DNA of 49,660 nucleotides, taken from contig NZ_PKIZ01000010.1 of NCBI RefSeq assembly GCF_002847825.1, forward strand, positions 18,820 through 68,479. Reading direction: 5' to 3'. A program made the translations under genes and the position numbers. The notes beneath the pieces are model-generated. The model saw nothing but the letters and a program-made list of their open reading frames with translations, was not told the DNA's origin and did not search any database. Positions 33,333 through 40,915 of the stretch are shown here, piece by piece (position 1 is the stretch's first letter; the number at the start of each line of letters is the position of its first letter). This DNA comes from Kytococcus schroeteri. GTDB taxonomy: Bacteria > Actinomycetota > Actinomycetes > Actinomycetales > Dermatophilaceae.

Positions 33333-34778
33333 ATGAGTACCGCCACCTCGCAGACGTCCCCGGTCCCGGACGGCTCGGCAGCCCCTTCCGGGGGCGAACC
33401 CGAGCTGAAGCGGGTCCTGGGCCCCAAGCTCCTGCTGCTGTTCATCATCGGTGACATCCTGGGCACCGGCATCTACGCCATCACCGGCAAGGTGGCCCAC
33501 GAGGTGGGCGGCGCGGTCTGGGTGCCGTTCGTCATCGCCTTCGCGATCGCCATCATCACCGCCTTCGCCTACCTCGAGCTCATCACCAAGTACCCGCACG
33601 CCGGTGGTGCGGCCAACTTCATCCACCAGGCCTTCGGCATCCAGTTCCTCACCTTCATGGTGACCTTCCTGGTGATGGCCTCGGGCATCACCTCGGCCTC
33701 CACCGCAGCCAAGGCCTTCGCGTCCAACCTCTCGGCCGGCCTCGGTGCGGACTGGGCCTCGGACTCCCTGCCGGTGCTCCTGCTGGCCGTGGCCTTCATG
33801 CTGCTGGTGGCCCTCATCAACTTCCGGGGCGTGGCCGAGTCGGTCATGCTCAACGTGGTGCTCACCTGCGTCGAGCTGTCAGGTCTGCTGCTGGTGATCT
33901 TCGTGGGCCTGTGGGCTGTCATGGGCGGCTCGGACGCCCCGGTCGACTTCTCCCGCGCGATGATGTTCGAGACCAGCGGCGACAAGAACGCGTTCCTCGC
34001 CGTCACCGCCGGCACGTCGTTGGCCTTCTTCGCCATGGTCGGCTTCGAGGACTCGGTGAACATGGCCGAGGAGACCAAGGACCCGATCAAGACCTTCCCG
34101 CGCATCATGTTCACCGGTCTGGTCATCACCGCGGCGATCTACGTGCTGGTCTCGGTCACCGCCGTGGCCCTGGTGCCGGTGGGTGAGCTGGGCGAGGGGG
34201 ACACCCCGCTGCTCAAGGTGGTCCAGGCCGGCGCCCCGAACCTGCCGATCGACACCTTCTACCCGTTCATCGCCATGTTCGCCGTGGCCAACACCGCGGT
34301 CATCAACATGCTCATGGCCTCCCGCCTGCTGTACGGCATGGCCAAGCAGGACGTCCTCCCGCGCCCGCTGGCGCTGGTTCACAGCGGCCGTCGTTCGCCG
34401 TGGGTTGCCATCATCGTGACCACCCTGCTCGCGGTCGGCCTGATCACCTTCGTCGGCAAGGTCTCCGCTCTGGGCGGGACCACCGCGCTGCTGCTGCTGG
34501 CCGTGTTCGCCCTGGTGAACGTCGCCTGCATCGTGCTGCGCAAGCGGGACCACGAGATCGACCACGACTACTTCAAGGCCCCCACCTGGATCCCGTGGGT
34601 GGGCGCCATCGCGTGTGCCTACATGGTGGGTCCGTGGACCGGTCGTGACACCGAGCAGTACGTCATCGCCGGGTGGTTGGTCGTCATCGCCGTGGTGGCG
34701 TGGGCGCTGACCTGGTTCCTCAACCGGGCGCTGTACGCCAAGCCGACCCGTCTGCGTCACCCGGAGGACCTCACCTGA
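33333..34778 (+). CDS. APC superfamily amino acid permease
   Basis: 481-residue membrane transporter with about twelve helices. The first helix carries the unwound-helix motif IIGDILGTGIYAITGKVA (about residue 37), typical of APC amino acid/polyamine/organocation permeases. The sixth-helix region TSLAFFAMVGFEDSVNMAEE (about 230) contains the conserved FxGFE substrate-gate motif. The C-terminal part has the usual two helices. It should import an amino acid or amine by proton symport or exchange; the substrate is not predictable. ATG 33333 lies just after a TATGGT, so the exact promoter/start relation is unclear. It is a single-gene unit with two hairpins behind it. Confidence 0.9.
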   Translation: MSTATSQTSPVPDGSAAPSGGEPELKRVLGPKLLLLFIIGDILGTGIYAITGKVAHEVGGAVWVPFVIAFAIAIITAFAYLELITKYPHAGGAANFIHQAFGIQFLTFMVTFLVMASGITSASTAAKAFASNLSAGLGADWASDSLPVLLLAVAFMLLVALINFRGVAESVMLNVVLTCVELSGLLLVIFVGLWAVMGGSDAPVDFSRAMMFETSGDKNAFLAVTAGTSLAFFAMVGFEDSVNMAEETKDPIKTFPRIMFTGLVITAAIYVLVSVTAVALVPVGELGEGDTPLLKVVQAGAPNLPIDTFYPFIAMFAVANTAVINMLMASRLLYGMAKQDVLPRPLALVHSGRRSPWVAIIVTTLLAVGLITFVGKVSALGGTTALLLLAVFALVNVACIVLRKRDHEIDHDYFKAPTWIPWVGAIACAYMVGPWTGRDTEQYVIAGWLVVIAVVAWALTWFLNRALYAKPTRLRHPEDLT

Positions 34779-34784
34779 TCGGCC

Positions 34785-34868
34785 GGTCGGCCCACGTGGG
34801 CCGACCACCCTGTTCTGCCGATGCGGTGGTGCAGTGACGGGGGCCGCCCACCCGGGGCGGCCCCCGTC
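34785..34868 (+). terminator. Two tandem hairpins after the permease
   Basis: The first is a perfect 22-base palindrome GGTCGGCCCAC/GTGGGCCGACC (34785-34806). The second has 14-bp arms 34836-34849 and 34855-34868 with loop ACCCG. Together they probably end the permease transcript. From here to 34969 only the leader of the nuclease gene is seen. Confidence 0.7.
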
Positions 34869-34968
34869 GGCGTCCTCGCCATGGGTCGCCTGCGCGTGGC
34901 GCCCGCCCGCGACGGTGCCCCCGTGGTACAAGTTCTTGACCCATCACCGACGATGCCGAGGACGCGCC

Positions 34969-36130
34969 GTGCCCGCTGACGCCCCCCCACCATGCCCAGA
35001 CGACCGGTTCCCGTCCGAGGCGGTGGGCCCGCCGCACGTCGCTGCTGCTCCCCGGCCTCCTGCTGGCCGTGACGCTGTCCGGCTGCGACGTCGGCTCGCT
35101 GGGCAGCGAGGGTCGCTACACCGAGACCGGGGACGTCTCGAAGGCCGCGGCGGCCGAGCAGGGGGCCGGCTCCGGGGTGGAGACGACGGCGTCGGCGTCG
35201 AGCGCGTCCCCGACGCGCACGAATGCCGCGCGCAGCGCGGATGGTTCCTCAGCCTCCTCGGCCAGCGAGGGGTCGACGACGCCCACGGCCACCGTGGCAG
35301 CACCCAGCAGCGCGGCCACGGAGCGGGCGTCCGCCACGGCGGCGGACCCCACGACGACACCGTCGGCCACCCGCACCGCGGCGCCCGCGGCGGTCTCCAC
35401 CCCGGTGGCCGCCGCTGCCGCTGCTCCCGCTGCTCCCGCTGCTGCCGGGGCGTCCCGGGGCCCGGTGGTCAAGGTCGTCGACGGTGACACCCTCGACGTG
35501 CGTCTGGCCTCCGGGGTGGAGCGGGTGCGCGTCATCGGCCTGGACACCCCGGAGATCGGCGAATGCGGCTTCCGCGAGGCGTCCGCCGGCCTGCGGAACC
35601 TGGTCGCCGGCACCACCGTCACCCGGGAGCGCGACCCCACCCAGGACAACCGGGACCGGTACGGACGCCTGGTGCGGCACGTCCGCATGGCCGGGGGAGA
35701 CTCCGCTGCCGTGCGCATGATCCGCCAGGGCCTGGCTCCGGAGTACCTGTACGACGAGCCGTACCAGAACCGTGCGGCCCACCTGGCGGCCGAGCGGGCG
35801 GCCAAGGCCGAGCGGCTCGGCATCTGGGGGCGCAGCGGCTGCACCGCCCCCGCTCCGGCCCCCGCCCCTGCCCCGACCCCGACGCCCGCCCCGGCTCCGG
35901 CCACCACCGCGCCGCCGGCCCGCCTGGTGGACACCCCGCCGGCGCCGGCCGAGCCCGGTGGTGGCGCGTGCCGCATCAAGGGCAACATCTCCAGCAGTGG
36001 GGAGAAGATCTTCCACTCCCCGGGCCAGCGGCACTACACGCAGACCAAGATCTCGCCGGCCAAGGGGGAGCGGTGGTTCTGCTCCGCCGCCGAGGCGATC
36101 AAGGCCGGGTGGCGCGCCGCCAAGGTGTGA
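34969..36130 (+). CDS. Secreted lipoprotein thermonuclease, probably frameshifted at its 5' end
   Basis: The clear coding frame (continuous from 34940 to 36130) contains a signal peptide (RRWARRTSLLLPGLLLAV) with lipobox LSGC. An Ala/Ser/Thr-rich linker follows (35110-35455). The SNase/TNase domain comes next, with VVDGDTLDV, RVIGLDTPEIGECGFREAS, RDRYGRLVRHV and KAERLGIWG. Then a Pro/Ala linker leads to a C-terminal domain CRIKGNISSSGEK...GERWFCSAAEA, the small two-Cys domain often attached to secreted nucleases. No ATG or GTG precedes the signal peptide in that frame. The best start, GTG 34969 with GAGGA six bases ahead, is in the next frame; one base fewer in the C7 run at 34982-34988 would join them. 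CTG 34976 is an alternative start. It would degrade extracellular DNA or RNA. Confidence 0.8.
34982..34988 (+). repeat. C7 homopolymer at the nuclease gene start
   Basis: Seven consecutive C. Six would place GTG 34969 in frame with the signal peptide and nuclease. It is either an assembly or sequencing error, a fixed frameshift, or a slippage-prone phase switch. Confidence 0.6.
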
Positions 36131-36132
36131 GG

Positions 36133-36176
36133 CACGCACGAGGGGCCCGGGCAGGCGCCCGGACCCCTCGTGCGTG
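36133..36176. terminator. Bidirectional terminator between nuclease and fatty-acid transporter genes
   Basis: Arms 36133-36152 and 36157-36176 pair over 19 of 20 bases (one C-A mismatch) with loop AGGC. It lies three bases after the nuclease stop and seven before the end of the convergent transporter gene. Confidence 0.82.
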
Positions 36177-36182
36177 GTGGGG

Positions 36183-37571
36183 TCACGCCCCGGTGCCCAC
36201 GAGCAGCATCGTGGCGGCCAGGACCACGCCCACGGTGACCAGGATCATCGTGGTGTAGCCCAGCACGTCGCGGATGCGGAGGCCGGCGATGGCCAGCAGC
36301 GGCAGGGCCCAGAAGGGCTGCACCATGTTGGTCCACTGGTCGCCGTAGGAGACGGCCATGATCGCCACCGCCGGGTCCACGCCGAGGCGCTCGGCGGCAT
36401 CGAGCAGGATCGGCCCCTGCACGGCGATCTGCCCGCCGCCCGACGGCACGAAGAAGTTCACCAGGCCGGCCGAGAGGAAGGCCAGCAGCCCGAAGGTCTG
36501 CGGCGTGGAGGTGTCGACCACCGCGTCCGAGAGCACGGCGATGAGGCCGGTGCCGGCCATGATGCCCATGATCCCGGCGTAGAGCGGGAACTGCAGCAGG
36601 ATCTCGCCCACGTTGGAGGCGGCGTCCTTGACCAGCTCCACCAGCTCGAAGGGATTGCGCACCAGCAGCAGCACCAGGCCCAGGAAGCTCCAGTTGACGA
36701 CGTCCAGGGTGAGCGTGCCGCCGTCGGCGAAGTGCAGGCCCAGGTAGGCCACCACCAGCAGGCCGAGCACGGTGGTGGTCACCCGGGAGGCGTCCACCGC
36801 GTCGGCCGGGGTCTCCACCGTCCACTCCGGCCGGGCGGTCTCCAGCTGGTGCTCGGGCATCTCCACCACGTCCGCACCGGACTTCGGGGCCATGAGCGCC
36901 ACGGTGGCGAGGATGACCAGCAACGCCACCGCGGCCGCGGTGAGGTTCCACCAGCTGAAGGTGGTCTGCGTGATGGGGATGGTGTGGCCCACCTGCTGGG
37001 CCACGAAGGAGCCTTCGGTGGCGGCCGTGAGCGGCGCCGAGCCGGAGTAGCCCATGTGCCAGATGCTCATGCCGGTGTAGCCGGTGGCCACGAGCAGCGG
37101 GAAGTGCACCTTCTCGCCGCGCAGCCGGGCCTGGGCGGCCACCTCCTTGGCCAGCAGGGCGCCGACCACCAGGCCCAGCCCCCACGTGACGAGGGTGGCC
37201 AGACAGGTCACCAGGGCCACGAAGACGTAGGGCATGACGCGGCCACGGGGCACGCGGGCCAGGCCGGTGAGCAGGGTGCGCACCGGGCCGGTGTGGGCCA
37301 GCACGTGGCCGAGCATGAGCACCAGCGCCATCTGGGTGATGAACGCCAGCAGCCCGGCCAGTCCGTCACCCCAGGCCGTGACCACCTCGCGGGGGCCGGC
37401 GTCGGTGAGCGCCAGCGCGGCGACCATCACCACGAGCGTCAGCACGATGGCGAACACCAGCGAGGAGGGGATGAACCGCTCCACCAGGTGGTTGATCGGC
37501 CCCATCACCCCCTGGCCGCGGCGGCGGTCCGGGCTGGGGCGGGTGGTGGCCGTGGACGCGGGGCTGGACAC
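36183..37571 (-). CDS. Short-chain fatty acid transporter, AtoE/TIGR00366 family
   Basis: 462-residue membrane protein with about ten to twelve helices. Family hallmarks are HLVERFIPSSLVFAIVLTLV (about 27), GYTGMSIWHMGYSGSAPLTA (about 166), NFFVPSGGGQIAVQGPILLD (about 364) and the C-terminal DQWTNMVQPFWALPLLAIAG (about 405). It would take up short-chain fatty acids such as acetoacetate or butyrate. GTG 37571 is used, with GGAGG at about -12 to -8. A TAGCAT -10 box is present on the minus strand (37612-37607). The acyl-CoA synthetase at 47521-49284 could activate imported acids, but the genes are not adjacent. Confidence 0.9.
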   Translation of the reverse strand: MSSPASTATTRPSPDRRRGQGVMGPINHLVERFIPSSLVFAIVLTLVVMVAALALTDAGPREVVTAWGDGLAGLLAFITQMALVLMLGHVLAHTGPVRTLLTGLARVPRGRVMPYVFVALVTCLATLVTWGLGLVVGALLAKEVAAQARLRGEKVHFPLLVATGYTGMSIWHMGYSGSAPLTAATEGSFVAQQVGHTIPITQTTFSWWNLTAAAVALLVILATVALMAPKSGADVVEMPEHQLETARPEWTVETPADAVDASRVTTTVLGLLVVAYLGLHFADGGTLTLDVVNWSFLGLVLLLVRNPFELVELVKDAASNVGEILLQFPLYAGIMGIMAGTGLIAVLSDAVVDTSTPQTFGLLAFLSAGLVNFFVPSGGGQIAVQGPILLDAAERLGVDPAVAIMAVSYGDQWTNMVQPFWALPLLAIAGLRIRDVLGYTTMILVTVGVVLAATMLLVGTGA

Positions 37572-37691
37572 GGGTGGACCTCCAGGCGAGGGGACAGGGC
37601 ACCCAGATGCTATGGGTGACCCCGGTCACACCGGGTACGGGGGTCCCGCCGCGCCGGCGGTCGAACCTCAGCCGATGCCGGGTTCGGTCAT

Positions 37692-38327
37692 TCAGGCCTC
37701 GACCACCCGTGCGTCGTCGATGCGCAGACGCCGTTGGGTGAGGGCCTCGAGGTCCTCCGAACGATGGCTGGTCATGAGCAACGTGCCACCATCCGAGGAG
37801 AAGTCCCTCAGGAGGCCGGTGATGCGCTCGGCACTCGACTGGTCGAGTGCGTTGAAGGGTTCGTCCAGCAGCAGCACGCGCGGTCGTTCGAGGATTGCTT
37901 GGGCGATGCCCAGCTTCTGCTTCATCCCGAGGGAGAAGTTCTTCGCCTTGGTCGATGACGTGGGGTCCAGCCCCACGGCCTCGAGGGTTTCTCGGACGCG
38001 GGCCTCATCCGCGACCCTGCGGATGTGCGCCAGCTCGCGCAGGTTGTCCGCGGCACTCAGATGGCCGAGGAACCCGGGGGAATTGATCATGACGCCGAAG
38101 GACTCCGGGTACTTGCGTCCGGGCCCCATGAGGGCTGGGTCGATGGTCACTTCTCCGGCGTCAGGTCGCATGAACCCTACGAGCAACTTGAAGAGCACGG
38201 ACTTGCCGGAGCCGTTGGGGCCGCTGAGGCCGATGGACTCACCGTGCTCGACAGTGAGGTCGACGTCTCGCAGAACAGGGGTGCCGCGGAAGGCCTTCGA
38301 GAGCCCAAGGGCGGAGATGGCGTGCAT
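37692..38327 (-). CDS. ABC transporter ATP-binding protein of the secreted-peptide unit
   Basis: About 211 residues. Walker A GPNGSGKS (about residue 36), Q-loop region, signature FSLGMKQKLGIA (about 131, in place of LSGGQ), Walker B VLLLDEPFNALD (about 150) and switch His in MTSHRSED (about 186) are all present, so it should hydrolyse ATP. The sequence resembles ATPases that pair with ABC-2 type or antimicrobial-resistance permeases. The ATG at 38327 is one base after the permease TGA; a GTG at 38339 is possible. It is the last gene of the four-gene unit. A small CCCGGT/ACCGGG hairpin at 37621-37635 lies beyond the end. Confidence 0.88.
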   Translation of the reverse strand: MHAISALGLSKAFRGTPVLRDVDLTVEHGESIGLSGPNGSGKSVLFKLLVGFMRPDAGEVTIDPALMGPGRKYPESFGVMINSPGFLGHLSAADNLRELAHIRRVADEARVRETLEAVGLDPTSSTKAKNFSLGMKQKLGIAQAILERPRVLLLDEPFNALDQSSAERITGLLRDFSSDGGTLLMTSHRSEDLEALTQRRLRIDDARVVEA

Positions 38328-38328
38328 G

Positions 38329-39645
38329 TCAGAGGTCACGTCCTTGTCGGGGCAGTGGTGAACATCGGATGGTCAGGGCGAGCGCTGCCACGGGAGCGGC
38401 GAGCCACAGCCAGGCTGGAGAGGCTCCCGCGTCCTGGGCCAGCGCGGTGAGGCCGAGCGGGAGGTGCGAGGACTCCCACGGTGCGAGGGGGGCGAGGAGC
38501 AGCGTGCTGCTGAGGACTATCAGCCCCCAGTTCTGGTCACCGGCGACCCACGTGACCGAGACGGTGAGCGTGCCCCAGACGAGCACGTGCAGGAGCCACC
38601 CGAGAAGGAGGTGGCCACCGAGCAGGAGCGACGACGAGAGCTGCTCTCCGGTCATGACCGTGGCGATCACGGTGGTGCACGCCGTTGCGCCGACCACGGC
38701 AACGGCAGGGGCCGTGACGGAGGGCTTCAGAACGGGCCAGGTCCTTCCATGGGCGAGGACACGCAGGGGCGCTGAGCGCAGGGCAGGGGTGTCGAGGGCC
38801 AGGAGGGCCATGAGCACCGGGAGGTTGGTGACCATCCAGTGCACCGTGAAGACCTGGGCATCGAACGCCCCGCCGCCGTGCCCCCACCAGGTGAGGAGAA
38901 GGACCTCTCCCGAGGAGTGCCACCCGTTGCCCTGGAGCGCGGGCGCTGCCAGGGTCCACAGCCCAGCAGCGGCCGTGGTGGTCCAGAAGGCGGAGGTGGG
39001 TCGAAGGGGGCCCCGCTGCACTGCCACTGCCAGGGCCGCGCAGGCAAGCAGCGAGGCGAGGGACCGCACCCTGCCTGCCTCGGGGCCCGGCAGGGCCAGG
39101 TCGACGGGGCCCACTCCCAGGGCGGGGATGCCCAGGCCGATCTGGCAGACGGCCCAGAGCACCACGGCACAGCAGAGCGCCCAGCCTGCCGCCGCACGCC
39201 ACGCGGCGGCTCCTGCAACGGCCGTGCTCAGCAGCGTCGTCGCGGCAGCGAGTGTCATGAGACAGGCCGCCAGGGTCGGTGCCGCCTGGGGCAGGCTCTC
39301 CCACGGCAGGCCGGTGGCGCTGGCTGCGGCCCCCAGGAGGTACCCGCCGAGAGCTGCACACGAGGCTGTGAGGGCATCGAGGAACAGCGCCCGCGTGAGG
39401 GAGCGGTCGGTACCGTGCCGCATGCGCGCGGCCGGGGAGCCGTGCCAGACACCGTCGGAGACGGCCACCACGAGACTTGCCGGCAGGATCACGGACACCC
39501 AGGGCCGGGGGTCGGTCAGCCGCATCCAGAGGTGATCTGCAACGGTGGGCGCGGCGGCCGAGCGGGCGTGGAGCCCGTAGAGGCAGCCGCAGACGACACC
39601 GACGACGAGTATCCCGAGCGTCCTCGGTCGGAGCACGGTACTCAC
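38329..39645 (-). CDS. Large membrane protein of the secreted-peptide ABC unit
   Basis: 438 residues with about eleven to twelve predicted hydrophobic helices, low in charged residues, with loops rich in Trp, His and Gly (for example LLLTWWGHGGG, about 253). I do not recognise the family. Position between another membrane protein and the ATPase suggests it is the permease partner. Its GTG start overlaps the preceding gene stop by four bases (GTGA). Base composition in this unit is somewhat lower in G+C and less biased at third positions than in parC, which fits acquired DNA. It could equally be an immunity protein; no sequence motif decides. Confidence 0.7.
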   Translation of the reverse strand: MSTVLRPRTLGILVVGVVCGCLYGLHARSAAAPTVADHLWMRLTDPRPWVSVILPASLVVAVSDGVWHGSPAARMRHGTDRSLTRALFLDALTASCAALGGYLLGAAASATGLPWESLPQAAPTLAACLMTLAAATTLLSTAVAGAAAWRAAAGWALCCAVVLWAVCQIGLGIPALGVGPVDLALPGPEAGRVRSLASLLACAALAVAVQRGPLRPTSAFWTTTAAAGLWTLAAPALQGNGWHSSGEVLLLTWWGHGGGAFDAQVFTVHWMVTNLPVLMALLALDTPALRSAPLRVLAHGRTWPVLKPSVTAPAVAVVGATACTTVIATVMTGEQLSSSLLLGGHLLLGWLLHVLVWGTLTVSVTWVAGDQNWGLIVLSSTLLLAPLAPWESSHLPLGLTALAQDAGASPAWLWLAAPVAALALTIRCSPLPRQGRDL

Positions 39646-40442
39646 CGGGGGAGTTCAGGCAGCCGCACCAGCACGCACATCCACAGGAGCGCCGTCACTC
39701 CCGTGGCCAGGGCCAGCGAGGGCACAGCGTGCCAGAGCGGGAAGACATCCAAGGTGGGTGGGAACTGCGAGGCCGTGGGGGTGAAGGTCTCCAGCTTGGC
39801 GAGTGCGAGCACCACGGAGACGACGGTGACACCCGCGAGGGGGAGGAAAAACGCCAGCGCATGGCGCCTCACCAGGAGCAGGAGTGCCTGGGTGGCCGCG
39901 GCGAGCACCAGCCCCCAGAGGCCGAGCCATGCGCTGTGGGCGGCAACGTAGGCCCATGGGGTCCGACGGGTCAGGGCGCCGCCGGCCACCGCATCGGCGT
40001 TCCAGTCCGCCACGTGCTGCTCGGCCACGTGGTAGGCGTCCGGGTAGTACTGGAAGCCCGTGCTCGGGAGCAACTCCAGGGTCACCAGTCCGTAGACCAC
40101 GGGCAGCAGCGCAGCGGCGAGGCCGGCGACGACCGCCCATGGCCAGCAGAGCCGACGGAGGGTGACGGTCACAGGGGCACGCGTCCGGGTCGCCTCGAGG
40201 AACCCGTCGGTCAGGCAGGACCGCAGGTGCCAGCCGGCGACGAGTGCCAGGGCCAGTGGCAGTGTGAGTCCCACGGGTCCGCTGGAGGCGGCGAGATAAC
40301 TGTGGAACGGGCTCACATAGGCCGTTCCCTGAGTGCCGAACCAGCTCGTGAGGCCGCCCAGGGTGAGGACGAGCAGGGCAACAGCGAGGGGCACCAGCCG
40401 GACGCTGGCACCCCTCGCCACAGTGCTCAGTTGCTGCGCCAC
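39642..40442 (-). CDS. Small membrane protein of the secreted-peptide ABC unit
   Basis: 266 residues with about six hydrophobic helices, the number expected for one ABC-2 type half permease. The first helix begins VRLVPLAVALLVLTLGG (about 14). A long loop between helices three and four contains FQYYPDAYHVAEQHVADWNA (about 131), which would face outside in an N-in topology. No family is recognised. GTG 40442 overlaps the end of the peptide gene by 16 bases, so translation is coupled to it. Together with the 438-residue protein it may form a heteromeric permease or be a dedicated immunity factor. Confidence 0.7.
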   Translation of the reverse strand: MAQQLSTVARGASVRLVPLAVALLVLTLGGLTSWFGTQGTAYVSPFHSYLAASSGPVGLTLPLALALVAGWHLRSCLTDGFLEATRTRAPVTVTLRRLCWPWAVVAGLAAALLPVVYGLVTLELLPSTGFQYYPDAYHVAEQHVADWNADAVAGGALTRRTPWAYVAAHSAWLGLWGLVLAAATQALLLLVRRHALAFFLPLAGVTVVSVVLALAKLETFTPTASQFPPTLDVFPLWHAVPSLALATGVTALLWMCVLVRLPELPR

Positions 40443-40810
40443 GTGCCGCTGACCTGGACGTCCACCCGCGTGAAGACACCGTTGTTGAACTCCACACGCG
40501 TGGAGGCACCGGAGCCGATCGAGTTGTTCAGCTTGTACTCCTGGTTGTCGGTCACACCGGAGACCCCGGTGCCGCCGGGGAGCATCCGGGCATCCACCTT
40601 GTAGTTGCCCCCCACGGACTGTGACGTGAGATCACCGGCACGACTGTTGATGCTCTTGGTCTGGGAGGCGGTGTACGCCTTGCCGTTGAACTTGCCGACC
40701 GTGGTGCTGTACGACCGGTAACTCGTACCGGCGTAGGCGGACGTCGCGGACACAGCGGCGACGACCGCCAGTGCAGCGGCTGCCAGTGGTCGAATGCGAG
40801 TGCGGTGCAT
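40427..40810 (-). CDS. Secreted cysteine-free small protein, bacteriocin-like candidate
   Basis: 127-residue precursor. MHRTRIRPLAAAALAVVAAV is a classic Sec signal with an AYA cleavage site at residue 27, leaving a mature protein of about 100 residues. The mature part has no Cys, is rich in Ser, Thr, Gly, Asn and Tyr, and ends VDVQVSGTWRSN. Alternating polar/hydrophobic strands suggest a small beta-sandwich. ATG 40810 is chosen because AAGGGG lies about eight bases upstream in an unusually A-rich leader. It is followed, with overlaps, by two membrane proteins and an ABC ATPase, an arrangement like lactococcin-972-type bacteriocin operons, but I cannot confirm that family from its sequence. 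Confidence 0.8.
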   Translation of the reverse strand: MHRTRIRPLAAAALAVVAAVSATSAYAGTSYRSYSTTVGKFNGKAYTASQTKSINSRAGDLTSQSVGGNYKVDARMLPGGTGVSGVTDNQEYKLNNSIGSGASTRVEFNNGVFTRVDVQVSGTWRSN

Positions 40811-40847
40811 GGTTTTTCCCCTTTTCCGGCCGCCCGGTGCGACCCAC

Positions 40848-40876
40848 ATCATGGAACCATCGGGGGGGAGGGTCAA
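40848..40876 (-). promoter_or_regulatory. Promoter of the secreted-peptide ABC unit
   Basis: On the minus strand TTGACC (40876-40871) and CATGAT (40853-40848) are separated by exactly 17 bp, the best sigma-70-like promoter seen in the window. The spacer contains a run of seven C (40868-40862), so slippage would change the spacing. The transcript would begin near 40841, giving a leader of about 31 nt with an AAGGGG ribosome binding site. Confidence 0.6.
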
Positions 40877-40915
40877 GTCCTTGGTTCTCGAGGCGTGGGT
40901 GCGTCGTCTGACGCC

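Noticed and set aside
34992..35072. ATG 34992 as the start of the nuclease
   Set aside because: Its frame closes at a TGA at 35070 after 26 codons and does not encode the signal peptide; no ribosome binding site precedes it.
35110..35455. Possible tandem DNA repeat in the Ala/Ser/Thr-rich linker of the nuclease
   Set aside because: Amino-acid composition is repetitive but codons vary and no regular period is seen at the DNA level.
40427..40810. Firm assignment of the secreted peptide as a lactococcin 972 bacteriocin
   Set aside because: The signal peptide, lack of Cys and ABC neighbourhood fit, but the mature part is about 100 residues and does not show the C-terminal pattern I know from lactococcin 972, so only a bacteriocin-like candidate is reported.
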